Origin: Paracoccaceae bacterium
Lineage (GTDB): Bacteria > Pseudomonadota > Alphaproteobacteria > Rhodobacterales > Rhodobacteraceae
Assembly: GCA_007131945.1 (NCBI GenBank)
Contig: SLPP01000408.1
Coordinates: 1 to 8,375, forward strand
Length of the DNA stretch: 8,375 bases
Direction of reading: 5' to 3'
The position numbers were made by a program, and so were the translations under genes. The notes under the pieces were generated by a model that saw only the letters and a program-made list of their open reading frames with translations, did not search any database and was not told the origin of the DNA. This document shows, one piece after another, positions 1 through 5,291 of this stretch. The first letter of the stretch is position 1; each line of letters begins with the position of its first letter.

Positions 1-612
1 CGCAAGGAGCGCAAGGCCAATGCCGACCGGCGGCGCCGGCAACTGATCGAGGCGACGCTGCGCTCGGTCGTCCGGCACGGGCTGGCGCGCACAACACTGG
101 CCACGGTGGCGCGCGAGGCGGGGCTCTCGCAGGGGGTGGCGGTGTTCTACTTCCAGACCAAGCAGGGCCTCTTCGATGCGGCGCTGCGTCATGCCTACCG
201 CCGCTACGAGGCGAACTGGATGGCGGCGCTCGAGACGGCGGGGCCGCGTCCCGCCGACCGGCTGCTGGCGCTGCTCGACGCCGATTTCCGGCCCGAGGTC
301 TGCAGCCGCGACGCGCTGGCGGTCTGGTTCGCCTTCTGGGGCGAGCTGAAGACGACCGACACCTATGCCGCGATCGCCGCCGATTTCGACGCGCGCCGGT
401 TCGCGGTCCTGCGGCAGACCTGCCTCGACCTGACCGGCGATGCCGACGAGGCGGAGCGGCTGGCCGGCTGGATCGACACGTTCTGCGACGGCTACTGGCA
501 GCGGCTCTACCTGTTTCCGAAGAGCCATTCGCCCGAGGAGGGCCGGCGGGCGCTGCGCGCGCTTCTGGCCCGGCTGATGCCGGATCGCGCGCCCTTCGAC
601 CCGCCGGCCTGA
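1..612 (+). CDS. TetR-family transcriptional regulator, BetI-like (5' end outside window)
   Basis: The reading frame is open from base 1 to the TGA at 610-612, giving 203 residues with no start inside the window. It reads RRRQLIEATL at visible residues 11-20, close to the N-terminus of BetI. A TetR helix-turn-helix follows at about residues 31-62, including TLATVAREAGLSQGVAVFYF and then TKQGLFDAAL. The C-terminal half (about 80-190) is helical and has the BetI-type segment WIDTFCDGYWQRLYLF. Probably only about 10 N-terminal residues are missing. The internal GTG at 106 cannot be the true start because the DNA-binding helix begins before it. Family knowledge: BetI represses choline-to-betaine genes, but many alphaproteobacterial relatives control other catabolic operons, so the ligand is unknown. 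It converges on the aldehyde dehydrogenase at 1046-2473. That neighbour lacks a BetB-type active-site signature, so a betaine role is not established. Confidence 0.9.
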   Translation, partial: RKERKANADRRRRQLIEATLRSVVRHGLARTTLATVAREAGLSQGVAVFYFQTKQGLFDAALRHAYRRYEANWMAALETAGPRPADRLLALLDADFRPEVCSRDALAVWFAFWGELKTTDTYAAIAADFDARRFAVLRQTCLDLTGDADEAERLAGWIDTFCDGYWQRLYLFPKSHSPEEGRRALRALLARLMPDRAPFDPPA

Positions 613-632
613 GCCTGCGCCACGGATCCGGG

Positions 633-667
633 CGTCCGAAGAAACCCTCGTCGCGGGCTTCGGGACG
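633..667 (+). terminator. Possible 3' hairpin after the TetR gene
   Basis: About 20 bases after the TetR stop, CGTCCGAAG (633-641) pairs with CTTCGGGACG (658-667), with one bulged G. Inside, CCC (645-647) can pair with GGG (655-657). No T tract follows, so this is not a classical intrinsic terminator. In a GC-rich alphaproteobacterium it could still end transcription or protect the mRNA 3' end. The call rests on position and pairing only. Confidence 0.4.
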
Positions 668-683
668 GCGCGGGGACGGCGCG
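662..683. repeat. Tandem duplication of an 11-bp unit
   Basis: GGGACGGCGCG occurs twice, perfectly and back to back (662-672 and 673-683). It starts inside the right arm of the 633-667 hairpin and ends one base before the palindrome at 685-701. It is non-coding and probably arose by slippage. Confidence 0.85.
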
Positions 684-684
684 G

Positions 685-701
685 GTGCGCAAATTGCGCA
701 C
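685..701. promoter_or_regulatory. Perfect 17-bp palindrome, operator-like
   Basis: GTGCGCAA-A-TTGCGCAC is a perfect inverted repeat with 8-base arms around one central base. It sits 73 bases after the TetR stop and at the edge of an A/T-richer stretch (about 686-760). Size and symmetry suit a dimeric helix-turn-helix regulator. No transcript starting here is evident, so its regulatory role is inference. Confidence 0.5.
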
Positions 702-757
702 GCGTGGCAAGTGCATGAAAACATGAGAAAACCTTGTAAATCGTAACCATTTGGAAA

Positions 758-780
758 CCGTTCCCGGGCGCCGGGAACGG
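758..780 (-). terminator. Strong 10-bp-arm hairpin, possible terminator for minus-strand transcripts
   Basis: CCGTTCCCGG (758-767) and CCGGGAACGG (771-780) are perfect inverted arms around a GCG loop. Read on the minus strand, the hairpin is followed by TTTCC, a short T-rich tail. This makes it a candidate terminator for transcripts running past the aldehyde dehydrogenase stop, about 265 bases away. On the plus strand no T tract follows. The distance from the gene end lowers confidence. Confidence 0.4.
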
Positions 781-793
781 CCGGCGGCGGCGG

Positions 794-841
794 CCGGTCG
801 GGTCCGGTCGGCTCCGGTCGGCTCCGGTCGGCTCCGGTCGG
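794..841. repeat. Five copies of CCGGTCGG at exact 10-bp spacing
   Basis: CCGGTCGG begins at 794, 804, 814, 824 and 834. The last three copies belong to a perfect GCTCCGGTCG decamer tandem (811-840), and the first two repeats are diverged in the two spacer bases. The 10-bp period is near one helical turn, so copies would lie on the same DNA face. It is non-coding. Simple slippage is the plainest explanation, with phased protein binding an alternative. Confidence 0.85.
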
Positions 842-956
842 GCCGCGCGGGCAGGCGAGAGGGATGGCGCGCGCCAACCCGTCCGGGGCCTGCGGCAAAG
901 CTTTCGTTGCGGTTAACGGGCGCGTCTTCTTTCGTGATGTCAATGACTTGCGGGAT

Positions 957-972
957 GGTCCAAATTTGGACC
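957..972. promoter_or_regulatory. Perfect 16-bp palindrome, operator-like
   Basis: GGTCCAAATTTGGACC is fully self-complementary with no spacer. It lies in an A/T-richer patch 74 bases beyond the aldehyde dehydrogenase stop. Its AT centre and GC flanks resemble a dimeric regulator site, and the core CAAATTTG partly matches the centre of the palindrome at 685-701. No gene starts next to it, so its purpose is unclear. Confidence 0.45.
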
Positions 973-983
973 CGCGCCATTCG

Positions 984-999
984 CCCGCCCCGCGGCGGG
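984..999. repeat. Short GC inverted repeat downstream of the aldehyde dehydrogenase
   Basis: CCCGCC (984-989) and GGCGGG (994-999) can form a 6-bp GC stem with a 4-base loop, 46 bases past the aldehyde dehydrogenase stop. There is no T tract on either strand. It may be a 3' end structure, but such pairs arise easily in GC-rich DNA. Confidence 0.25.
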
Positions 1000-1045
1000 T
1001 GGGTGTACGGCAGCGCAGGCCCGGGGGCGGCGCGCGGTGCCGGCC

Positions 1046-2473
1046 TCAGCCGAAATGCAGGCTCTTGACCTCCTGGTAGTCCTCGATCCCCATCAGCCCG
1101 CCCTCGCGTCCGTTGCCCGAGGCCTTGTAGCCGCCGAAGGGCGTGCCCCAGCCCAGCCCGCCGCCGTTGACATGCACCGCCCCCGCGCGCAGCCGGGCGG
1201 CGACGCGCTCGGCCCGTTCGGCATCGCCGGTCTGGATATAGGCGGCGAGGCCGTATTCGGTGTCGTTGGCGATGTCGATCGCCTCCGCCTCGTCGGCAGC
1301 CGGCAGGATCGACAGGACCGGCCCGAAGATCTCCTTCCGCGCGATCTGCATGTCGTTCGAGACATCGGCAAAGACGGTCGGGCGGGCATACCAGCCCTGG
1401 TTCAGCCCCGAAGGCCGGCCCGGCCCGCCGGCGACGAGGCGCGCGCCCTCCTCGATCCCGGTCAGGATCATCGCCTGCACCCGGTCCCATTGCAGCTTGT
1501 CGAAGAGCGGGCCGATATGGTCGCCCTCGCGCCTGGGGTCGCCGACGCCGGTGCGCTCGGCGGCGTCGCGGGCGATCTCGACGGCGTCGTCGTAGCAGGC
1601 GCGCTCGACGATGAGCCGGGTCGGCGCGTCGCAGGACTGCCCGGAATTGAGGAAGCACTCCGCCACCGAGGCGCGCACGCGCTCCTCGAGCGCCGCGCCG
1701 CAATCGGCGAAGACGAGGTTGGGCGACTTGCCACCGAGTTCCAGCGTCACGCGCTTCACCGTGTCGGCCGCCGATTTCGTCACCGAGGTGCCGGCCCGTG
1801 TCGAGCCGGTGAAGGAGACCATGGCGAGCGCGGGGTGACGGGCGAGCGCATCGCCGACTTCGGGCCCGGTGCCGAAGACCAGCGCGAAGGCGCCGGGCGG
1901 CACGCCGGCCTCGTGCAGGATCTCGGCATAGATCCGGGCGGAGAGCGGCGTGTGCTCGGACGGCTTCAGGATCGCCGGGCAGCCGGTGGCCAGCGCCGGC
2001 AGCACCTTGAGCGCGATCTGGTTGATCGGCCAGTTCCACGGCGTGATGAGCCCCACCGGGCCGATCGGTTCGCGCACCAGCGTGTCGCCGTTGGAAAGCT
2101 TCCAGCGCTCCTCCTGCGCCTCCAGCGCCTCGATGAAGCCATCGGCATGACCGATCCCGGCCTCGGCCTGCATTGCGCGCGACATCTCGATCGGGGCGCC
2201 CATCTCGCGCGTGATCGCCTGCGCGAGATCCTCGCGCCGGACCTCGGTGACGGCGCGGATGCGGCGCAACAGGTCGAGCCGTTCGGCCTTGCGCCAGCGC
2301 CCGAACGTCTCGAAGGCGGCGACGGCGGCCTCGGCGGCACGGTCGACATCGGCGGCGGTGCCGAGCGCGACGGTGCCGATCCGGGCATCCTCGGCAGGGT
2401 CCATGATCGGCATCGTGTCGGTGCCGAGCGGCGAGACCCATTCGCCGCCGATGTAGAACTGTGTCGCGTCCAT
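1046..2473 (-). CDS. NAD(P)+-dependent aldehyde dehydrogenase (ALDH superfamily)
   Basis: This 475-residue protein has the normal length for the family and oxidises an aldehyde to its carboxylic acid in the cytoplasm. All canonical residues are visible: TPWNWP with Asn147, the cofactor lysine Lys170 in ILKPSE, the FTGS turn at 221-224, general base Glu245 in LELGGKSPN, nucleophile Cys281 in NSGQSCDAPTR, and KEIFGP (380-385). The frame extends upstream to 2674, but the family N-terminus begins at MDATQFYIGGEW. A GGGGAGGG ribosome site (2478-2485) lies 4 bases before the ATG at 2473, which fixes the start. The active-site context differs from BetB (CTNGTR type), so a betaine aldehyde role is not supported despite the BetI-like regulator beyond its 3' end. 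Substrate unknown. It is transcribed alone, divergently from the Ppx/GppA gene. Confidence 0.95.
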   Translation of the reverse strand: MDATQFYIGGEWVSPLGTDTMPIMDPAEDARIGTVALGTAADVDRAAEAAVAAFETFGRWRKAERLDLLRRIRAVTEVRREDLAQAITREMGAPIEMSRAMQAEAGIGHADGFIEALEAQEERWKLSNGDTLVREPIGPVGLITPWNWPINQIALKVLPALATGCPAILKPSEHTPLSARIYAEILHEAGVPPGAFALVFGTGPEVGDALARHPALAMVSFTGSTRAGTSVTKSAADTVKRVTLELGGKSPNLVFADCGAALEERVRASVAECFLNSGQSCDAPTRLIVERACYDDAVEIARDAAERTGVGDPRREGDHIGPLFDKLQWDRVQAMILTGIEEGARLVAGGPGRPSGLNQGWYARPTVFADVSNDMQIARKEIFGPVLSILPAADEAEAIDIANDTEYGLAAYIQTGDAERAERVAARLRAGAVHVNGGGLGWGTPFGGYKASGNGREGGLMGIEDYQEVKSLHFG

Positions 2474-2502
2474 CGCGCCCTCCCCGATCTGCTTTCGGGC
2501 GC

Positions 2503-2532
2503 AGTCTGGCACATCCGGCGGGTGCGTGTCAG
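2503..2532 (-). promoter_or_regulatory. Candidate promoter for the aldehyde dehydrogenase gene
   Basis: On the minus strand CTGACA (2532-2527) and CAGACT (2508-2503) are separated by 18 bases, resembling weak sigma-70 -35 and -10 elements. The predicted transcript would begin near 2496 and leave a leader of about 23 bases carrying the GGGGAGGG ribosome site. Both elements deviate from consensus. Confidence 0.4.
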
Positions 2533-2538
2533 CGGTGG

Positions 2539-2550
2539 TTTCGCGCGAAA
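2539..2550. promoter_or_regulatory. 12-bp palindrome upstream of the aldehyde dehydrogenase promoter
   Basis: TTTCGCGCGAAA is a perfect palindrome lying 6 bases upstream of the candidate -35 element of the aldehyde dehydrogenase promoter, and about 80 bases upstream of the divergent promoter. The position suits a regulator site. The short length and CG-rich centre mean chance cannot be excluded. Confidence 0.35.
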
Positions 2551-2628
2551 ACGCGCCACGTCCCCGCGCCCCCCAGACCCCCGCCCGCCGGGCCCGCTTG
2601 CGTCGCGCCGCGGGTCGGCCGGGCGCGA

Positions 2629-2658
2629 TTGACGCCGCGGCGCGGCGGCGCTTAGACT
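2629..2658 (+). promoter_or_regulatory. Candidate sigma-70-like promoter for the Ppx/GppA gene
   Basis: TTGACG (2629-2634) and TAGACT (2653-2658) are separated by 18 bases, matching five of six -35 consensus bases with a reasonable -10. Initiation near 2665 would give a leader of about 24 bases. GGGGGA (2675-2680) serves as ribosome site 8 bases before the ATG at 2689. Confidence 0.5.
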
Positions 2659-2688
2659 GCGCCGCGTCTGGCACGGGGGATTCGCGGC

Positions 2689-4317
2689 ATGGACGGCGAC
2701 GGCGATACCGGAACCGCGGGGCGGTTCGGCGCGCCCGTTCGCGGCTTCTTCGGCCGCCCGATCTTTCGCGACGCCTCGGTGCGCGCGCTCGAACGGGTCG
2801 GCGTCATCGATGTCGGGTCGAACTCGGTGCGGATGGTGGTCTTCGACGGCGCCGCGCGCTCGCCCGCCTTCTTCTTCAACGAGAAGATCATGTGCGGCCT
2901 CGGCCGCGGCATGGCGCAGTCGGGCCGGCTGAACGCCGAGGGGCGCAGCCGCGCGGTCGCCGCGATCAAGCGCTTCGCGCTGCTCGCGCACGAGATGAAC
3001 CTCACGAGCCTCACCATGGTCGCCACCGCCGCGGTGCGCGAGGCCGAGGACGGCCCCGGGTTCAAGGCCGAGGTCGAGGCCGAGACCGGTCTCGAGATGC
3101 TGGTGATCGACGGCGAGGAGGAGGCGCGGCTCTCGGCGCAGGGGGTGCTCCTCGGCTGGCCGGGGGCGCGCGGGCTCGTCTGCGACATCGGCGGTTCGTC
3201 AATGGAACTGGCCGAGATCGGCGACAACACGGTCGGCCGGCGGGTGACCTCGTCGCTGGGCCCGTTCCGCCTGCAGCTGGTCCCCGGCGGAAAGAAGGGC
3301 GTGAAGGCGCATGTCGGGGACACGCTGAAGGCGCTGCGGCGGCAGCTCGACGGGGACGAGCATGCGCATCTCTACCTGGTCGGCGGGTCGTGGCGGGCCT
3401 TCGCGCGGCTCGACATGCACCGGCGCGGCTATCCGCTGACCGTGCTGCACGAATACGCGATGACGCCGAAGGCGATCCGCAAGACGATCGACTGGCTTGC
3501 GGAGCAGGACCTGAAGAAGCTGCGCGACGCCACCGGCCTCTCGCCCGAGCGGCTGGCTCTGGTCCCGCTGGCCACGGTCGTGCTGCGCCAGTTGCTCAAC
3601 GTCTTCCGGCCGAAGATGATCTATGTCTCGAGCTACGGCATCCGCGAGGGGATCCTGTTCGAGCAGATGCCCGACGCGCTGCGCGGCCGCGACCCGCTGA
3701 TCGAGGCCTGCCGGTTCTACGAGACGGCGAATGCGCGCCTGCCCGGCTTCGGCAAGAAGCTGTTCCACTTCCTGATGCCGCTTTACCGCAACGCCAGCGT
3801 CGAGCGGCTGCGGCTGGTCAAGGCCGCCTGCCTGCTGCATGACGTGAACTGGCGGGCGCATCCCGACTACCGGGCGGAAAGCTGCTTCGACACCGCGACG
3901 CGGGCCAATCTCGGCGGGCTCGACCACAAGGGGCGGGTCTATCTGGGGCTGGCGCTGATGAACCGCTACAAGAACGGCGGCACCGATGGCCGGCTGACGC
4001 CGCTGCTGACGCTGCTGGACTGGGACGAGATCCGCCACGCGATCATGCTCGGCCGGGCGATGCGTTTCGGCGCCATGCTCTCGATCGGCGGGCCGGAATC
4101 GGCGGGCGAGCTGCGCTTCTATCCGAAGAAGAAGGTGCTGGAACTGATCCTGCGGGCCGAGCTGCGGGATCTCTACGGCGAGGTGGCGCAGCAGCGGTTC
4201 ACCGCGCTGGCGAAGACGCTGGGGGTGACGCCGAGCGTCCGCATCGCCCGGGCTCAGAGTTCGAAGGGGTCGGTGACTGGTGGTTCGTCCGGCGAGGGCT
4301 CGGGTTTCGGGGGCTGA
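2689..4317 (+). CDS. ppx: Ppx/GppA-family phosphatase (exopolyphosphatase or pppGpp phosphohydrolase)
   Basis: This 542-residue cytoplasmic enzyme belongs to the actin-fold family that removes terminal phosphates from polyphosphate and/or pppGpp. Visible in order: a poorly conserved N-terminus (1-38), the phosphate-1 motif DVGSNSVR (41-48), VATAAVREAEDG (111-122), the catalytic-Glu region GEEEARLSAQG (142-152), the phosphate-2 motif CDIGGSSMEL (165-174), LVGGSW (230-235), and SSYGIREGILFEQ (314-326) closing the second lobe. From about 335 on there is an HD-type helical domain with LLHDVNW (382-388), His391 and LDHKGR (411-416), typical of the alphaproteobacterial long form. The start is supported by GGGGGA at 2675-2680 and a promoter just upstream. 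The final residues, about 522-542, are a Ser/Gly-rich tail encoded antisense to the end of the next gene. Motifs cannot separate polyphosphate from pppGpp specificity. Confidence 0.93.
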   Translation: MDGDGDTGTAGRFGAPVRGFFGRPIFRDASVRALERVGVIDVGSNSVRMVVFDGAARSPAFFFNEKIMCGLGRGMAQSGRLNAEGRSRAVAAIKRFALLAHEMNLTSLTMVATAAVREAEDGPGFKAEVEAETGLEMLVIDGEEEARLSAQGVLLGWPGARGLVCDIGGSSMELAEIGDNTVGRRVTSSLGPFRLQLVPGGKKGVKAHVGDTLKALRRQLDGDEHAHLYLVGGSWRAFARLDMHRRGYPLTVLHEYAMTPKAIRKTIDWLAEQDLKKLRDATGLSPERLALVPLATVVLRQLLNVFRPKMIYVSSYGIREGILFEQMPDALRGRDPLIEACRFYETANARLPGFGKKLFHFLMPLYRNASVERLRLVKAACLLHDVNWRAHPDYRAESCFDTATRANLGGLDHKGRVYLGLALMNRYKNGGTDGRLTPLLTLLDWDEIRHAIMLGRAMRFGAMLSIGGPESAGELRFYPKKKVLELILRAELRDLYGEVAQQRFTALAKTLGVTPSVRIARAQSSKGSVTGGSSGEGSGFGG

Positions 4318-4556
4318 GTGCGGCGGCGGATGATGATGTCGCCATTGGGCAGCATCTCCGGCGCGTGCCAGCCGCTCAGATCGCCCAGCATCTCGCCGAG
4401 CGCGTCGAAGCCGGGCTCGAGCCGTCCCATCAGCCGGTCGATCAGCGCCTCGAGGCGTTCCTGCGCGGTCGGCTCGTCGCGCGCCGGCGCCTCGGCCAGG
4501 GCGAGGCCGGGCAGGACGAGGGCGAGGACGAGCGGGGCAACGAGACTGCGGGACAT
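4254..4556 (-). CDS. Small secreted (periplasmic) protein of unknown function
   Basis: This 100-residue protein starts with a clear Sec signal peptide: MSRS, a hydrophobic core to about residue 18, and a likely cleavage after ALA (19-21). The mature chain is a short acidic/basic helix (about 28-60), then WHAPEMLPNGDIIIRRR (63-79) and a Pro/Glu-rich tail ending TDPFEL. From memory, similar small proteins with an APE-LPNGDI-IRRR segment occur in Rhodobacteraceae, sometimes misnamed 'AAA+ family ATPase'. No Walker motifs are present, so that label should not be used. The start is fixed by an AGGAGGT ribosome site (4565-4571) 8 bases before the ATG. Its last 64 bases overlap the end of the Ppx/GppA gene on the other strand. 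It is last in the minus-strand cluster, 47 bases after the TerB/J-domain gene. Function unknown. Confidence 0.85.
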   Translation of the reverse strand: MSRSLVAPLVLALVLPGLALAEAPARDEPTAQERLEALIDRLMGRLEPGFDALGEMLGDLSGWHAPEMLPNGDIIIRRRTQPPKPEPSPDEPPVTDPFEL

Positions 4557-4603
4557 CGGCGGGCACCTCCTGCCGAGTCATCTGGGATCCGCCGCCCTGC
4601 GGT

Positions 4604-5287
4604 TCAAGCGGCGTGGCGCGCCTGCACCGCCTCCCAGGCGCTGTTGAGCGCCTTCAGACGCGCCTCTGCCACGCGCACCGCCTCCTCGGGCACGCCGCGG
4701 GCGCGCAGCGCGTCGGGGTGGCTTTCGCGCACCATCCGGCGGAAGGCGCGGCGCGCCTCGGCGAGGCTCGCCGTCGGCGGCAGTTCGAGCACCGCCAGCG
4801 GATCCGGTTCGGCGCCGGGCACGACGCGTGCCCTGAGGGCGCGGAAACAGGCCTCGGTCAGCCCGAAGATGCGCGCCACCTCGTGCAGGAATTCCTCCTC
4901 GGCGGGGTGGAAGTCGCCATCGGCGATGGCGACGTGAAAGAGCCCCTCCAGCAGGTCCTGCAGGACCGGATCGCGCGGCGGGAACATCGACGCGATCTTG
5001 CGCGCATAGGCGTCGAAGCCGGCGACGTCCTGACGCGCCAGGTTGAAGACGCGCGCGGCGTTGCGCTCCTCGCCCGGCGGGATGGTGAAGATGGCGCGGA
5101 ACATGGCGACCTCGTCCCTGGTCACCCGCCCGTCGGCCTTGGCGAGCTTCGCCCCCAGCGCGATCACCCCGATGGCGAAGGCGACCGACCGTTCGGGGGG
5201 CGTGCGCAGCCGGTCGAAGACCGCGCTCAGCGGCTCGCCGTCGCGCAGGGCGGCAAGCGCCGCCGAGATGCGGGACCAGATCGACAT
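4604..5287 (-). CDS. TerB domain + C-terminal J-domain protein (DjlA-like co-chaperone)
   Basis: This 227-residue soluble protein combines a TerB-type helical domain (about 35-150) with a J domain at the C-terminus (about 162-222). The TerB part shows two acidic repeats, AKADGRVTRDE (50-59) and AIADGDFHPAEEEF (120-133). The J domain has DPLAVLELPPTASLAEARRA and the HPD motif at 190-192, which stimulates DnaK ATPase in known J proteins. The layout matches DjlA, but the N-terminal membrane segment of E. coli DjlA is missing, so it should act in the cytoplasm. The start ATG lies 4 bases after the stop of the acetyltransferase gene. Its AGGA site (5295-5298) sits inside that gene's last codons, implying co-transcription and coupled translation. 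Partner and client are unknown. Confidence 0.9.
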   Translation of the reverse strand: MSIWSRISAALAALRDGEPLSAVFDRLRTPPERSVAFAIGVIALGAKLAKADGRVTRDEVAMFRAIFTIPPGEERNAARVFNLARQDVAGFDAYARKIASMFPPRDPVLQDLLEGLFHVAIADGDFHPAEEEFLHEVARIFGLTEACFRALRARVVPGAEPDPLAVLELPPTASLAEARRAFRRMVRESHPDALRARGVPEEAVRVAEARLKALNSAWEAVQARHAA

Positions 5288-5291
5288 GCAT

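Larger units (their letters stand above)
613..1045. other. Convergent intergenic region without a convincing gene
   Basis: This 433-base gap lies between two 3' ends, so no flanking gene needs a promoter here. Short frames exist on both strands, but they run through low-complexity Arg/Pro/Gly-rich sequence or into antisense of the TetR gene, and none resembles a known protein. Two stretches, about 686-760 and 895-972, are visibly richer in A/T than the surroundings. The gap holds two perfect palindromes, two hairpin-forming repeats besides the TetR 3' hairpin, and two tandem repeats, most listed separately. A small RNA or binding platform is possible but unproven. Confidence 0.7.

Noticed and set aside
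915..943. Minus-strand TTGACA at 943-938 as a promoter
   Set aside because: No acceptable -10 element occurs at 16-19 bases. The nearest candidate, GTTAAC, is 20 bases away, and no gene follows.
840..980. Possible small minus-strand gene starting at 980 with MARVQIWTIPQVIDITKEDA
   Set aside because: The first 30 or so residues look protein-like, but the frame then enters Arg/Pro-rich sequence with no stop until 507 inside the TetR gene. The ribosome site is poor and the start overlaps a palindrome.
864..1079. Possible 71-codon plus-strand gene in the convergent gap
   Set aside because: The GAGAGGG run abuts the ATG with no spacing, the second half is Arg/Gly/Pro-rich, and it overlaps the end of the aldehyde dehydrogenase gene.
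507..2441. Long minus-strand open frame of 644 codons
   Set aside because: It is a shadow of the aldehyde dehydrogenase in another frame. The translation is Arg/Ala/Gly-rich low complexity and it runs on into antisense of the TetR gene.
1037..2632. Long plus-strand open frame opposite the aldehyde dehydrogenase
   Set aside because: High G+C makes long antisense frames common. The product matches no family, and the aldehyde dehydrogenase on the other strand has complete catalytic motifs.
3199..4581. Long minus-strand open frame opposite the Ppx/GppA gene
   Set aside because: Its product is rich in Arg, Gln and Pro with no family resemblance. The plus-strand phosphatase carries all expected motifs.
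4578..5291. Alternative frame starting 4 bases upstream of the TerB/J-domain gene
   Set aside because: The product is Arg/Gly/Ala-rich, while the frame starting at 5287 contains the TerB repeats and HPD motif.
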